In this document: in pieces, positions 34,201 to 45,805 of the stretch
Position numbering within the stretch: position 1 is the first letter of the stretch
Layout: each line of letters begins with the position of its first letter
Assembly: GCF_963576675.1 (NCBI RefSeq)
Contig: NC_088912.1
Span: 98,609,895 to 98,673,894, forward strand
Length of the DNA: 64,000 bases
Reading direction: 5' to 3'
From: Euphorbia lathyris
Lineage: Eukaryota > Streptophyta > Magnoliopsida > Malpighiales > Euphorbiaceae
Made by a program: the position numbers and the translations under genes
The notes under the pieces: generated by a model
What the model was told of the DNA's origin: nothing
Seen by the model: the letters and a program-made list of their open reading frames with translations, nothing else
Databases searched by the model: none

Positions 34201-35595
34201 CCGTCAAACCAGCTCCGATCATGCTCACCCTATGATTAGGCAATGGATTGCGCCTAACGGAAGGGTTTGCTGACGAAGGATCAGCTATCTTCTTCTCCTC
34301 AATCAAATCTTGGATTTCGTGTTTCAGCCTCTCGCAATTCTCAATCGTATGTCCATAACTGCTGTGGAACTCACAATATCCTCTAGCCTGTATCTGCGGA
34401 GTAGGTGGAGCTTTATTATAAGGGGTAAGGGCTTTCAACAATCCCTTTTTCTGCAAACGTTCAAAAACCTTTGCATAAGTCTGATCAAACTTGGCGAACC
34501 GCCTCTTTTCGATAGCATTAAGATCAACCACTTTCACTGTCGCAGATTCCGTACTCGCGCTAGGCCCTCCGGCACTATATCCAGACTTCTCCACTTGGTA
34601 TAAGCTTTCTTCGGCTCCCCATCGCCTTCGACAGTCAAGGCACAACTATACATCTGATTGAAATCTGTGAACGGCATATATCTCAACTCATTCTTAATAT
34701 ACGGCAACGTATTGCCAATCACCATTCGGATCTGATCTTGCTCAAGCGGCTTTTGTTTCATCACTGCGGCCTTAGCCCTCCATCTTTTCACGAAATCTGA
34801 AAGGGATTCCCCAGCCTGCTGCTTAGTGCTCTCTAACTCTTTCAAAGTGACTTCCAGTATGGTGTTAAAGCTATACTGAGCGATGAATGACTTCGCCAAC
34901 TCCTTCCAATCCTTCTTTGTCACCATTGGTAACACATGGAACCATGTGAGGGCAGCCCCCTCCAGGTAAGTGTTAAACAGCCCCAAGACTTGATCCTCGG
35001 TCAGGATCGTGTGCTTCATTACCGCAACGTACTGATTCATATGAGCGGTGGGATCTCCAGTTCCATCGAACTTTTTCATGTCAAGGAGCCGGAATTTCAG
35101 AGGCAAAGCTGTTGCTATCAAGCAATTCTTCAAGTTATAGAAATCCTGACTTCCGGAGCTTCCTCCGCGCAAGTCCTGCACTTCCTGTGTGATGTGTTGC
35201 CTCCACTCCTCTTCCTTAGCTTTCTCCTTCTCTAACTGTTTTCGGACATAATCCTGATAATCCTCCTCATTCCCAAAGCGAGGGCCATCGTTCACCTCAT
35301 TCTCAGCACGCTTACTACCACTCTTATTGTCCTTCAGTGCTAACTCAGCTAGCTGGGCCAAGATTGCGGCTAGCTGGTCGTTGATATTATTCACAGAATT
35401 CTCCAATTCAGCCACCTTCTCGTCGGTTGCAGACATACTGACGGAAGACTGAGTATACTCGAATGAAGATGATTCAGAAGCCACAACTACTGATTCGGGA
35501 CTGTCTACTCGCAACTGATCAAACTGTCTGACAAGCCGATTACTCTCGCGAAACCACAACCGCTTAATGATGACGTCTGCGCGAACGGTATCCAT
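28202..35595 (-). pseudogene. Ogre-like gag-pol with four capsid-like modules (three stops, one frameshift)
   Basis: Minus strand from ATG 35595. Gag opens with a coiled-coil region, then a Retrotrans_gag-like module (35085-34620), a CEFHxxxGHTIENC knuckle (34378-34334), and three more related modules starting at 34018, 33712 and 33439. The protease follows (DDGSA, near 32461), then a Gly-rich GMGLG...GLGY stretch, reverse transcriptase (YVDD, near 30799), a first and then a second RNase H (FFDGAVNSSGAG), and integrase. Integrase has an H-H-C-C module and the D-D-E triad and ends at 28202. Breaks: a frameshift near 34620-34645, TAG at 33890, TAG at 31958 (exactly between protease and RT) and a stop at 29303 (between RNase H and integrase). 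The copy should be inactive as a whole. Confidence 0.9.
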
Positions 35596-37514
35596 TAGTA
35601 TGTATGCATGATTTCATATGCATGATTCGTGGTGTGTGCGTTTATTTATTTACGATTATAAGATAAGAAGAACAAACGTTAGTTCTATTTACATGTATCA
35701 CAACATCTCTCTTCCACCCTTATTCCTCCACACACTCGTTGGTCCAGGTCTCTTTCCTAGGATTTTGGTTTGGGGCTCACATTGCGGTCCAGGGGACGCG
35801 TGATGCCGTCGATTATTGCAGGAAATTAAATCATTCATCAGACAACACAGTTCGTTTTGACGTATCAACGTTCAGTGACTAAGAAATCGACCAAGTTGGA
35901 TTGTCCTTTCAGAATAACTCGTCTTTCGTCCTTTTGCGAGACGCATTAATTCGGGTTTTGACTCCCTTTGAGCGCATCTCAGTTTTTAGACGTGGTTCGA
36001 GTTATTCTTCTAGTCCAATCGTTCGTTATTGTCAATGACTCGTTCCCTTTTGTTCACGTGGGTTCGTGTCTCGATTTTTGGATTACAACGGGATCTTTTG
36101 GATCTATCGAGAGACGTAACCACGTGTTTATTTAGTGAGGGAATCACTTTTGGATTTTATTTTAGGGAACGGATTCATTGCGTAACGTGTTTGTTTTTAG
36201 CGTTGAGATTCCGTTTGCTCATTTTGCTACATGAAAAGACGGCGAGTCTTATTTGAGCGCACGATAATCTTTCGGCTAATTACAACTCTTTGTTCCTCCC
36301 AATCCACAGGATATATCATCTCAGTGTGGTTATAGAAAATCAACGTTTCGTTGAATCGCATGTTTATTCGAAGCGAGGATATCATCGTTTTCCTTCCTTT
36401 AGGCGCGAATTTAAGCAAACACGTATATCGGGCCATATTTCTTGCAGTTTTGGTAACGGTCGAAATGATCGGGTCGTTAGTCAAAACCCGCAGTCTCGTC
36501 CATATGACGCAATTATATGGTTTGGCTTAATTCGGCTTCGAGATTTTAAACGGGGTATACTCTCGTCCGAGGCACGTATTCAACGATATTGGTTTATTTT
36601 CTTCAACTACTCGCGGGATTAACATATATCGTAGATTCAGAATGATTTTGGTCGTTTAGTTCATTTTTTTCTTCTTTATTTTCTTAGTCATCTGTACGGA
36701 CACATCCATTTCTCTTAAGAACGACACGAGGCATAACGTAAAAGCTCGTCTTTCATTTGGAAGGGACGGGCTACTTGTGCGAAACTTTTCACGTTACGAC
36801 AGGGTCGTTCGAAACAGAAATGTTCTTCGTTTTCGTTTCGTCATGATCTCGTTTTATCCTAACTTATTTAAAGAATGTGAATAACGGCTACCGTTAATAT
36901 AGTCTTTTGTATCGAAATGTAACTATCCTTAACACCGAACCGATTCATACTAATACGTGCTTACATCATAACGTATTTCCTGAACACGTGCCTTCGTCGG
37001 GACACCGAAAGGGACAAGGCGGGTCGCACATGTTCATTCATATGAGATGACTAAGTCGTCTTTAGTTCAAATCGTTTCGATGTTTTAGGGTAATTAGTAT
37101 GTCGATTCATGAGTATATATTAACGCATCGTCTCATTTTCTTTACATAATTTACGATTAGACACGTATCATGGCGGTTTGAAAACACGAACTGATTCATT
37201 TATCACATCAAAAATAGTAACGGGTAATCCTATGGAAACTTCTAAGGCTACTATATGCTGACACGGCTGACCGCGGGACCTCACAGGACCGCACAGATTC
37301 GCCCCTAACGAATGGATGGGGACCCTCTGGCGCCTTACTGTAAGGGGGAACTTACGCTAGCCTCTTTCGAGCGACGAATGGACTCTCGCTAGAGGTTTCG
37401 CGGAAATTACCCAAAGGGTTTGCAATAATGCTCGTGAATGCATACGAAAAGAAGTAAAACGATCCGTCCCCGTTAAGGGCTTAGTGTATGCCTTCCGGAA
37501 TCAAATTTCTCGCT
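35596..37514 (-). other. 5' leader of the Ogre-like element
   Basis: About 1.9 kb between the primer site and the gag ATG. It is rich in cgtt/ttcg words and has only short ORFs on either strand. Ogre elements can carry an extra ORF here, but I see none that is convincing. Confidence 0.55.
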
Positions 37515-37532
37515 TCCCCAGCGGAGTCGCCA
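37515..37532 (-). other. Primer binding site of the Ogre-like element
   Basis: Minus-strand tggcgactccgctgggga lies two bases inside the 5' LTR. The tgg start matches a tRNA CCA end. The tRNA was not assigned. Confidence 0.8.
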
Positions 37533-37534
37533 CT

Positions 37535-40484
37535 TGTTAGACGAGGTGCCACGACCTAATCTCCCGGGCGGACCGGGGGGTGGACAACCTCATGGCGACG
37601 TAAGCGGTGATTGGCGTCGAAAGCAACCAATCGTGGAATCAAGCTGCTCGGTAGGACCGGAGCTCGGAGATATGGAAGAGTCGCCACCCACGAATGGGAA
37701 AATGAACACCGATCCCTTGCGGGAGACCGGTGTGGGTTCGGGAAACTTAGGTACGAGCCGAGAAGGCTAGCTCCTTTCCGGAGAAAGGCTACTAGGCACC
37801 CCGACATCGCCCGGTTATGAACCACCGGCCTCCTACTCAGCATGTTAGGCGATAACGGACTAATCGTATACTTCTTTAAGTTTAAAATTCATTTGAAACC
37901 CTTTTCTTTCTCTTTTTGGAAACCGTTTTGAGCATATGATATTGAAAAGCCATATCAGTAAAGAATCACCCATTTATGTTTATACATACACAGAGAGGGG
38001 GGAGAAAGAAGTGATTTATTTACAACCGTATTTAAAGGTTATGTTGTGTGTCTATTCTACACTAACTTACTTCCCCAAAACGGATTTATTTACATGGTTC
38101 GCACCTTAATCGTCGTTGGAACGATTTATGTGCGTTTTAAAACCCCGTTTGATGAAGTTTACTCGAATCGCCGTTGGAACGACTCGAGTATTTGAAAACA
38201 TTTGAGATGAAAACCTTTTAATGAGAAAACATTGTTAAACATACAAGTCAATTTTACTTTGTACAAATTCTTTAAGAAAGTGATTCGAAAATTCTATTGT
38301 TCACAACGAAAGCGGTTTTAATTACAATGATCCTTTAATCCGCCTTTGGAACGGATTAAGGTTTTAAAACGTGGTGTTTTGAAGATGATTTGAAATATTA
38401 ACAAGAATGATTCTATTTATTTACATTAGAAATCTAAAAAAACTCATTAGTTTAAACAGTTCAATTGAAAACTCTCTTTTTTGTGATTTATTTTCCCCAC
38501 TTATTTAATGGACTCTCTAATTGTTATACTTACAACAATAAACTTATTTAAACTAATATTCACATTCAAATAAAGCCTTCTTGGAACATGGACCCGTGAA
38601 TGGGCCAAAAGAATAAAGAAAATAGTTTAGGCATGTATATATATATACATTTAAATCGAAAAGGAGAAGATAAGAAAATAAGAGTTAATAAAAGGAAACT
38701 ATATAATACATATATGAAAATGCTAGATAAAATACATTTATATTTTAAAGATGTGAAAATAGTAAATAAATCTCCTAAATAAGAAAATAACCTTTATCCA
38801 AAATAACTTCATATAATAATCAACAAAATAACCCAAATGTTCCCAAAACTATACATATATATACATAATTAATATAGTTTAAATACCAAAAATGACATAT
38901 ACTAATATCCATCCATTGTTTCTCAAAATATCAAATAACTAATATTTAAACATAACCTAAGTTTAATAAAAAGGAAATACTTATATATATATTTATACAT
39001 ATATTGTAAAATAAAATAAAAATGATATACCAATATTCTAAAATAAATATATATACTAAAATTCTTTAATAATTTGAAAAACATGTATTACATAATTATA
39101 TATATATATACTAGGGATTAAAAGTCTAAAAGTTAAGAAAAAGGGACGGAAATGGCATTTTTTACATTTGGGCAGATTTACAGACGGAAAATCCGTAGGT
39201 AAACAGCCTTTAGTGACAGAATTGGCAAATTACAGCAGCACCCCAATATTTTTCAGATTTGTTCAAAAGCTTTAAATTAAATCTAATTCAATCGTTTTGG
39301 ACCTCCGAACTACCAAAGATGGATCATAGTCGAAAACGGAAGTTCCTAAAACGATGTTTTTATTTTAAAACGTTATTTGGAAACATCTTTCAAATTAAAA
39401 ACTTATAATTACAACGTTTTCGATACCCGAACTACCTTTTTATCGGATCACGGTTCGTATTGGGATATCAAAACGAGGTTTTTATTTTAAAACAAAACCG
39501 AATTTTATTTAACACGAAACGAAAATTAAATAAATACGCTAACTAAATAAAACGTGACAAAATAAATAAATGACTAAAGGAATAAAAACTATAGCATAAA
39601 AAATAAATAGAAGGAGAGAAATAAATTAAATAAAATAAAGAGTCTAGTCCTCGGATAATACCTTTAAATTCGGTATCTGACAGTCGAAGCCGATTGATTC
39701 CACGAACCGCGAGCTTCCGTTTTTTAATGAAAATTTAGTAAAAATTGAACTTAGGAAATTTAGAGATTTTCAATTTTTAGGAAAAAAAAATGTTTTTTCT
39801 CAAAAAATTCACTTCCTCTCTCTAGAAAAATATCTAGTGTGAGAAAGCTCTCTCAAAAATCCCCCCTTTTACCTTGGGATCCGTGCCCTTATATAGGGAA
39901 ACGGATCCCGGAACAATGGGCGACGCCCAAAAAAATTTGGGCGTTGGGCTACCGCCCAACCTTGTTGGGCGGCCGCCCAACATGAGTTGGGCGATCACCC
40001 AACTTTCGTTGGGCGAGCGCCCAACCCTCGTCGGGTGTCCGCCCGACGTGGTTGGGTGCCCACCCGGCGACCCTCGGGACGTGCCCCGCACCGTCGCACG
40101 CGTTCACTCCGTGGCCGCCGAGCGCGCGTTCCGCGCAGCCAGACGCTCGCACGTCGCGGCCGCCGAACGCGCGCCTCGCGCTGCCCGGCACGTGTGCTCA
40201 ACGGCCCACGAGGGCGTGCACCGCCAGCGGTCCCAGGCATTGCTCGGACGTCGAGAGCGTGCCACTCGCGGTGCGTCCGACGGACGCCGCGCGCACGTCT
40301 CGAGCCGTCAAGCGGGCGTTCGACCATCGTCGTCCGCGTGCGGGATGCCGTTGCGTGCCCGCGCCGTGCCGTTAATTTTCCTCCGCTTATTATTCTTTAT
40401 ATATTTTTCAAAACTTCCGGAATCAATCGCTTCGTCCGTCTTGTTTCAGGTTTTTGTCACAGGTCCTCCGACTCGGTGTCTACA
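37535..40484 (-). repeat. Ogre-like 5' LTR
   Basis: 2950 bp, bounded by tgtt...taca on the plus strand. It is nearly identical to the 3' LTR apart from the RTE insert and copy-number changes in the palindrome array (about seven units, 39914-40070). Its TATA box is at 39888-39895 (minus). The first 280 bp by plus coordinates hold about ten substitutions, noticeably more than the following 1.3 kb. Confidence 0.93.
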
Positions 40485-42877
40485 GCAGCGCAGTTGATAG
40501 ACTGGATTAAAGTAAGGCGACCTGCAAGGGAAAGAGAATTAGCTTTCCAGCTAGCACACAAACCGTTAGATTTGTCCAAAATGTCTTTAAAAGAGGCTTT
40601 GGACACCCTGTCACTATGAAGAGGGACCCCAAGGTATTTCCCAAACGATTGAGTCAGGGGAATGCCAGACATCTCACTCAGTCTTCTACACAAGCTATTA
40701 TCCATATTCTTGGAACAAAGCATACAAGATTTATGGATGTTAATCTTCTGGCCAGAAGCCTCACAAAAGCAGTCGAGGATATCCATCACAGCCTTAATTT
40801 GTTCCTCATTACCCTCCACAAAAAGCATGACATCATCAGCAAAGAGTAAATGGGTAACAGGGGGGCAATGTCTGTTGATGGAAACAGGGTGGAGAGTCCC
40901 TTTGCTCACCGCCTCTTGGATCAGGTGAGACAATCTTTCCATGGCAATAACAAAAAGGAAGGGGCTCATAGGATCCCCTTGACGAATACCCCTGGATGGA
41001 GAGAACTCATCCGACATATCCCCATTGATCATAACCTGGAAAACAGGAGAGGAGATACACTTTCCAATCAAATTCCTCCAGTTCTCCGGGATACCAGCTT
41101 TGGCTAAACTATCCAGAAGAAAGCTCTTGTTCAACCTATCATAGGCTTTCTCCAGATCCAGCTTGAGAGCCACGATCCCTTTCTTGCCTTTCTTAATCTT
41201 CATAGAATGGACAACCTCCTGGGCAATAACAACGTTATCCATCAATTGTCTTCCAGGAACAAAGCTCCCTTGATTTTGGCTGATAATATCCGGAAGGATC
41301 TTCCGGATTCTATTAGCCACAATCTTAGTAATAGCTTTATACAAGACATTACAAAGACTGATGGGTCTCATCTGGAGAAAGGAAGAAGGCTTGGCAACCT
41401 TAGGAATCAAGACAAGGAGGGTTTTATTAACCAAACTGATATCGTTCGAACCACCAAAGACACCTAACACAAAGCTGTATATACCCTCTTTAACAGTGTC
41501 CCAGTGTTTATGATAGAAACTAGCGGGGATACCATCAATACCAGGAGCCTTAGTGGAACCGATGCTGGAGAAGGCCAGATCAATCTCTTTAAGCTCAATG
41601 GGATGGAAAGCATTATTAATAGCATCCTCCCCCAAACGAGGAAAGGAAATGCCAGAGTGGGCACTCTCTAGGTCCACAGCTTCCTCTCTGAACAGGTCCT
41701 TGTAGAAATCAAGGGCAAGGCGCCGAATGTCCTCCTCCTCAAAAATCCACTCACCACTGGCGTCTTTAATAGCCTCGATCCTATTTCACTGTCTCCTAAT
41801 GATCGTTGAGAGGTGGAAAAACCTGGTATTCCGGTCCCCGTCTTGAATCCAAGCCTTCCTAGATTTTTGGAACCACAGAAGCTCTTCCTGTCTAAGCACA
41901 GCTTCCAACTCGTTCTGAAGAGCTCTTAGGTGACCATTCAGGCTATGATCAAAACGAACCTCCAAGCAACGCTGAACACCTTCCATTCTCCTCAAGAGTT
42001 TGTTCTTCCTCCTGATAATATGACCAAAAGTATTTTTATTCCAAACAGCCACATTCCTCCTGAATTCCTCAGTAGCGAGGAGAACATCAGAGTGGGGATG
42101 CCAATTGCTTTTAACGAAATCCTTAAACTCGGGGTGAGACTCCCAAGCCACCAGATACCTAAAAGGTCTATTACCTTTCAGCCGATTTCCTTTGACCAAA
42201 TTAATGAGGATAGGGCAATGGTCTGAGTGACGGAAAGGGAGATTAAGTACCTTGACCTCAGGAAACCTATAAATCGCTGCAACATTAGCGTACACCTTAT
42301 CCAACCTAACAAACACACTATTCCTTTTCCAAGTAAATTTGTGGCCAGCAGCACCCAGGTCCGAAAGCCCGCACATATCCATACTTTGCTTATGATTAAG
42401 ACACCGGTTCACATAATGATTACCCCCTCCTCTCTGATCACTCAAGAGGGCAATGTCATTAAAATCCCCGGCAACCAACCACGCCTCCACCATGTTAGAG
42501 CTAAAAGAATGAAGGATCTCCCACAACCTTCTTCGGTTAGTCGAAACAGGATCAGCATAGACGAAGGTAATAAAGAAGGGTTTATTACCCGGGTAACACA
42601 CCTTACTATGGATGAATTGACTGTCCATAGTAACAATATCAATATTGACTTGACCTGGCTTCCAAAAGAGCCAAATCCCCCCTGCCCGGCCAGTAGCCTC
42701 CGACCTGACGCAATTCCAATTCTTAAACTTTCTAACCACCTCATCTGCTTTGGCTCCACTAACCTTGGTCTCAAGAAGGACAAAGCAGGAAGGGTTAAAC
42801 TGTTTAATGAGATCATTGACATGAATGCGTGTAGCCTTGCTCGCCGCACCTCTAACATTCCAAACGAAGAAGTCCAT
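40485..42877 (-). pseudogene. LINE ORF2, 5' part: endonuclease and reverse transcriptase (one stop)
   Basis: Minus strand from ATG 42877. The apurinic-like endonuclease begins MDFFVWNVRGA, with LLETKVSG, GDFNDI and SDHCPI motifs. Reverse transcriptase carries KAPGIDGIP, RPISLCNVLYK, LKLDLEKAYD, RGIRQGDPMSP and LLFADDVMLF. A single TGA at 41786-41788 lies between the two domains, after which the same frame continues to 40485. There the Ogre-like element interrupts it in the sequence LIQSINCAA. The remaining part is at 19289-17580, in frame. Apart from the TGA and the insertion I see no damage. Confidence 0.93.
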
Positions 42878-43045
42878 CAGAGGGGGAGACTACAGACGCA
42901 GGCCCAAACCCTAGATCAGGTATTTGTTCGGGGCTCCGGAGAGCCTAGAGGCGGTCCTAGAAGGACCCCTTTTATCCAAAGAATTCAAACCATGAAGGTT
43001 CTTTTTAGGTTTCCCTTTGGGATTCTTCATGTTTAACTTACTCAC

Positions 43046-44878
43046 TCATATAGTCTTACCAATAGGAGCATCAACAGGAGGATGTAGAGTACTCGCCTCC
43101 CTACTCAAACCCTTCCCAGCTGACAGGATGGACTGGGGAATCTCTTTGCCTTTAGCAGAAGCATTAGAGACAAAGAGAGGATTAATAGAATTACCCAGAC
43201 TAGAGGCATGCTCTACCGACTCCAGACCAGGCATGCTTAAATCAATCTGCTTATCAGAAGGATCCGAGTCCTGGTCTTCCTTCATAGACAAAACACCGAA
43301 CCTTGACCCGGAACCCGAAGCTGAGTCCACTCCAGTCTCAATCCCCTTCTTAATATCCGGGGGTCTGACCTTGATCTCAGGAGCAATCTGGAGAGTAGTC
43401 ATCTTCGTACTAATATCTGGTGAATGATTAGCATTAACATTAGCCCGTGGCTTCCTTCTCACTGGCCTCTTGGCAAGCATCCATGGGCCAAAGCTCCTTA
43501 CTTCCCCTTGACTCTTCTCAGCTTCGCCTATGATAGGTTGCACCAACTCCTCCACGTCTTTCCTCCTCTTAGGACAAACCTCAAGGGTATGGCCAAACAT
43601 ACCACATTCATAGCAGATGTTGTGTATACCTTCATATTCAATATGATAGACCTTGTTTTGAGTAAAGAACTGAGAAAGAAGAGGCTTAGCGAGATCAATA
43701 TCGATACAGACCCTGGCAAACTTGCCTCTCACTGCCCCAATGGTAGTCTTATCAACATGGTGGACTTTCCCAACAAGGCTACCTATCTTGTTCAGGAACC
43801 TATCACTGTAGTATTCAAGAGGTAGGCCCGGGAACCTAACCCAAGTAAGGATCCTGTTAACAGAGCAATCATGGGGATCAAAATTTGGGACCCAAGGTCT
43901 CAGAGCCAACACATGATTGGAGATAATATACGGACCACCATTCACAACAGCATTGAAATCCTCAGCCCTTGTGAATTTAATGACATAATAGTCATTTTCA
44001 AGGTCTGTGATAGTAACCTTTCCTTTCTTTGCCCATTGAGCCTGGATCCTCTGGGCAAAATAATTGAAACTGATCCTTTTCCCCAACACAGTGACGATTA
44101 ACGCCAATTTCCACTTCGATCTCATGACCCACTTGTCATCTGAGGACAGCCGGATCCTAGGACACAACGGGTTATCAGGCTCTCCATCCTCAGAATCGGA
44201 ATCAGAGAGAAAATCCCCGGAATCATTCTCAAAAGCATCCACCTCCATCATGGGATCCTCCTCTGACACCCCTAGCAACTTATCCCTCCAGGAGGGGCCT
44301 CCCAAATCCACGGAAACTCCCGCTTGAGCGGCTTGCGCAGTCTGTGCGGCTTGCGCGGCTAGCACGGCCTGCGCGGCCAGCGCGGCCTGCGCGACCAACG
44401 AAAGTCGTACGGCATGCTCATCCTGCTGGGGAGAGACGGCCGGTACTCCCTGTGGCCCAAGCACCGGAAGTGGCCCTCTAACTCCGGAATCATGCGCGCG
44501 TCCCTCCGCGAAAAACGAGTCCAGGGCCGCGGCCGCGGCACCAACACCTTCCAGCCCCCGATCGGCCGCCGCATACCTAGAAGCCCCCAACGGCACCGAC
44601 GCACCCCTAGCACCCCCCATCGAAACTGCCGGATCCGCCTCCCCACCATCCACCCACTCCGATCTACTCCTATCCCTCGACCGATCCCTCCGAATCCCGC
44701 TGCTCCGCCTCCTCCCCCGAGGAGATCCCTCGGATCTCCCATCATCCACCGCCGTCCACGCCTCATCGATCCCGGAGTCATTGCCCCGCCCGCGCCCCGC
44801 TACCACCAGATCCGACACAGGCCAGCCGCCTGCCTTCACCGACCCATCCCCCTTAACCTTCACGATCGCCTTGCTCAT
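43046..44878 (-). CDS. LINE ORF1 (DUF4283 and CCHC zinc knuckle), intact
   Basis: This 610-codon ORF on the minus strand starts MSKAIVKVKGDG. It has an Arg/Ser/Gly-rich N-terminal part and an Ala-Gln repeat near residues 170-190. A DUF4283-type domain follows (KWKLALIVTVLGKRISF...WVPNFDP), then CYECGMFGHTLEVC, a zinc knuckle. In plant L1 elements ORF1 is the RNA-binding partner of ORF2. It lies 169 bp upstream of ORF2 on the same strand. No frameshift or stop seen. Confidence 0.9.
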   Translation of the reverse strand: MSKAIVKVKGDGSVKAGGWPVSDLVVAGRGRGNDSGIDEAWTAVDDGRSEGSPRGRRRSSGIRRDRSRDRSRSEWVDGGEADPAVSMGGARGASVPLGASRYAAADRGLEGVGAAAAALDSFFAEGRAHDSGVRGPLPVLGPQGVPAVSPQQDEHAVRLSLVAQAALAAQAVLAAQAAQTAQAAQAGVSVDLGGPSWRDKLLGVSEEDPMMEVDAFENDSGDFLSDSDSEDGEPDNPLCPRIRLSSDDKWVMRSKWKLALIVTVLGKRISFNYFAQRIQAQWAKKGKVTITDLENDYYVIKFTRAEDFNAVVNGGPYIISNHVLALRPWVPNFDPHDCSVNRILTWVRFPGLPLEYYSDRFLNKIGSLVGKVHHVDKTTIGAVRGKFARVCIDIDLAKPLLSQFFTQNKVYHIEYEGIHNICYECGMFGHTLEVCPKRRKDVEELVQPIIGEAEKSQGEVRSFGPWMLAKRPVRRKPRANVNANHSPDISTKMTTLQIAPEIKVRPPDIKKGIETGVDSASGSGSRFGVLSMKEDQDSDPSDKQIDLSMPGLESVEHASSLGNSINPLFVSNASAKGKEIPQSILSAGKGLSREASTLHPPVDAPIGKTI

Positions 44879-44989
44879 CGCCGAGAGAGAGAGAGATTTA
44901 CTTTTCTTAAATTCTACTATTAGTTATAGTTAATTTAGTTATAACTAATTGAGAGAGAGAGATAGAGAAAATTGAGTTATAAAATTGAT

Positions 44990-45388
44990 CCTGTGTTTTA
45001 GAGAGAGAAGAGAAATCTGAAAGAGAGGAGATAGATCTAAAAGAGAGAAATAGATCTGAGAGAGAGAAGATAGATCTCAAAATTCTCCATCTTCATAAAA
45101 ATTCTTCACCATGACAACAGATCTGAGAGAGAGAAGCCAGATCTGAAAAAGAGAAGATAGATCTAAAAGAGAGGGAAAGATCTAAAAGAGAAGAGATAGA
45201 CCTCAAAACTCTCAATCTTCATAAAAATTCTTCACCATGACAACAGATCTGAGAGAGAGAAGACAGATCTGAAAAAGAGAAGATAGATCTAAAAGAGAGG
45301 GAAAGATATAAAAGAGAAGAGATAGATCTCAAAACTCTCAATCTTCATAAAAAAATTTCACCATGACAACAGATCTGAGAGAGAGAAG
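44990..45388 (-). repeat. 126-bp monomers in the LINE 5' UTR
   Basis: The marker atgacaacagatctgagaga occurs at 45111, 45237 and 45363, an exact 126-bp period. Each unit is GA-rich on the plus strand (CT-rich on the LINE sense strand) with several agatct sites and an AT-rich end. The array ends at the insertion junction, so the outermost unit is partial. Confidence 0.9.
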
Positions 45389-45406
45389 CATCTTGTTAAA
45401 GTATTT
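45389..45406. repeat. LINE target-site duplication, right copy
   Basis: Exact 18-bp match to 17514-17531. Confidence 0.93.
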
Positions 45407-45805
45407 AATATGTCTACTATGTTTCTAATATGGTTACAAATAAGCAACAAAAAGTATACGAGCGTGTTTTAGTTTATAAATTAAAATTATTTGGAATGTC
45501 TGATTGATACTTATGACTTTGAAAACGTTAGAGTTAAATTTGTACAAGACTAAATCTTCACTTCTTAAAAAACGTTAGGGTGAATTTGATTCTTATCTCT
45601 CTTTTAAGTGAGTCCTATAGTTGTTTACTTTTGCGGTGAGAGTTTTAGAGCTTGCGTTTTTAGTTGTAATTGGTCTAATAAGATGCGTAAGTTATCGAAT
45701 GCTAATGAATTATGTTAGCGTCGTTGCATATCTAGTTGCTTGTTTCACATATCAACTTTATTATAATCAAGAACCGATTCAATTCCTAACTATTGTGTTG
45801 TTTAG
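45407..45805 (+). other. Serpin gene 1 intron, 3' remnant with acceptor
   Basis: AT-rich intron ending ttgtttag at 45805. The last 80 bp or so resemble the end of the serpin 2 intron (cacatatcaa...ttattataa...gattcaat), which supports common descent. Confidence 0.8.

Larger units (their letters stand above)
19290..40484 (-). mobile_element. Ogre-like (Tat lineage) Ty3/Gypsy retrotransposon, 21 kb
   Basis: LTRs of about 3 kb start tgtagacacc and end gtctaaca when read on the minus strand. The 5-bp target duplication gcagc is at 19285-19289 and 40485-40489. Minus-strand order: 5' LTR (40484-37535), primer site, 1.9-kb leader, gag-protease-RT-double RNase H-integrase (35595-28202), an antisense ORF, two minisatellites, polypurine tract, 3' LTR. 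Large size, long LTRs, a DDGS protease, the Tat-type RT and double RNase H, and tandem repeats before the 3' LTR all point to Ogre-like elements. The coding region has three in-frame stops and a frameshift. The 3' LTR is split by an RTE LINE. Confidence 0.92.
17532..45388 (-). mobile_element. L1-like LINE, full length, split by the Ogre-like element
   Basis: The 3' end is the T-run at 17532-17542 (poly(A) on the minus strand) and the 5' end is at 45388. An 18-bp target duplication lies outside both. Without the 21-kb insert at 19290-40484 and its duplicated gcagc, the LINE is about 6.7 kb, a usual L1 length. Order on the minus strand: 126-bp monomers and GA-rich 5' UTR, ORF1 (44878-43046), ORF2 endonuclease and reverse transcriptase (42877-40485), ORF2 continued (19289-17580), tail. 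It occupies the intron of serpin gene 1 in antisense orientation. Confidence 0.93.

Noticed and set aside
37534..37843. Short ORFs at the Ogre-like LTR edge, repeated at 19366
   Set aside because: They lie in LTR sequence present twice only because LTRs are duplicated. There are no conserved motifs.
42227..43036. 269-codon plus-strand ORF opposite LINE ORF2
   Set aside because: It is antisense to the conserved endonuclease, and the plus-strand product has no recognisable domain. Coding constraint on the other strand explains the open frame.
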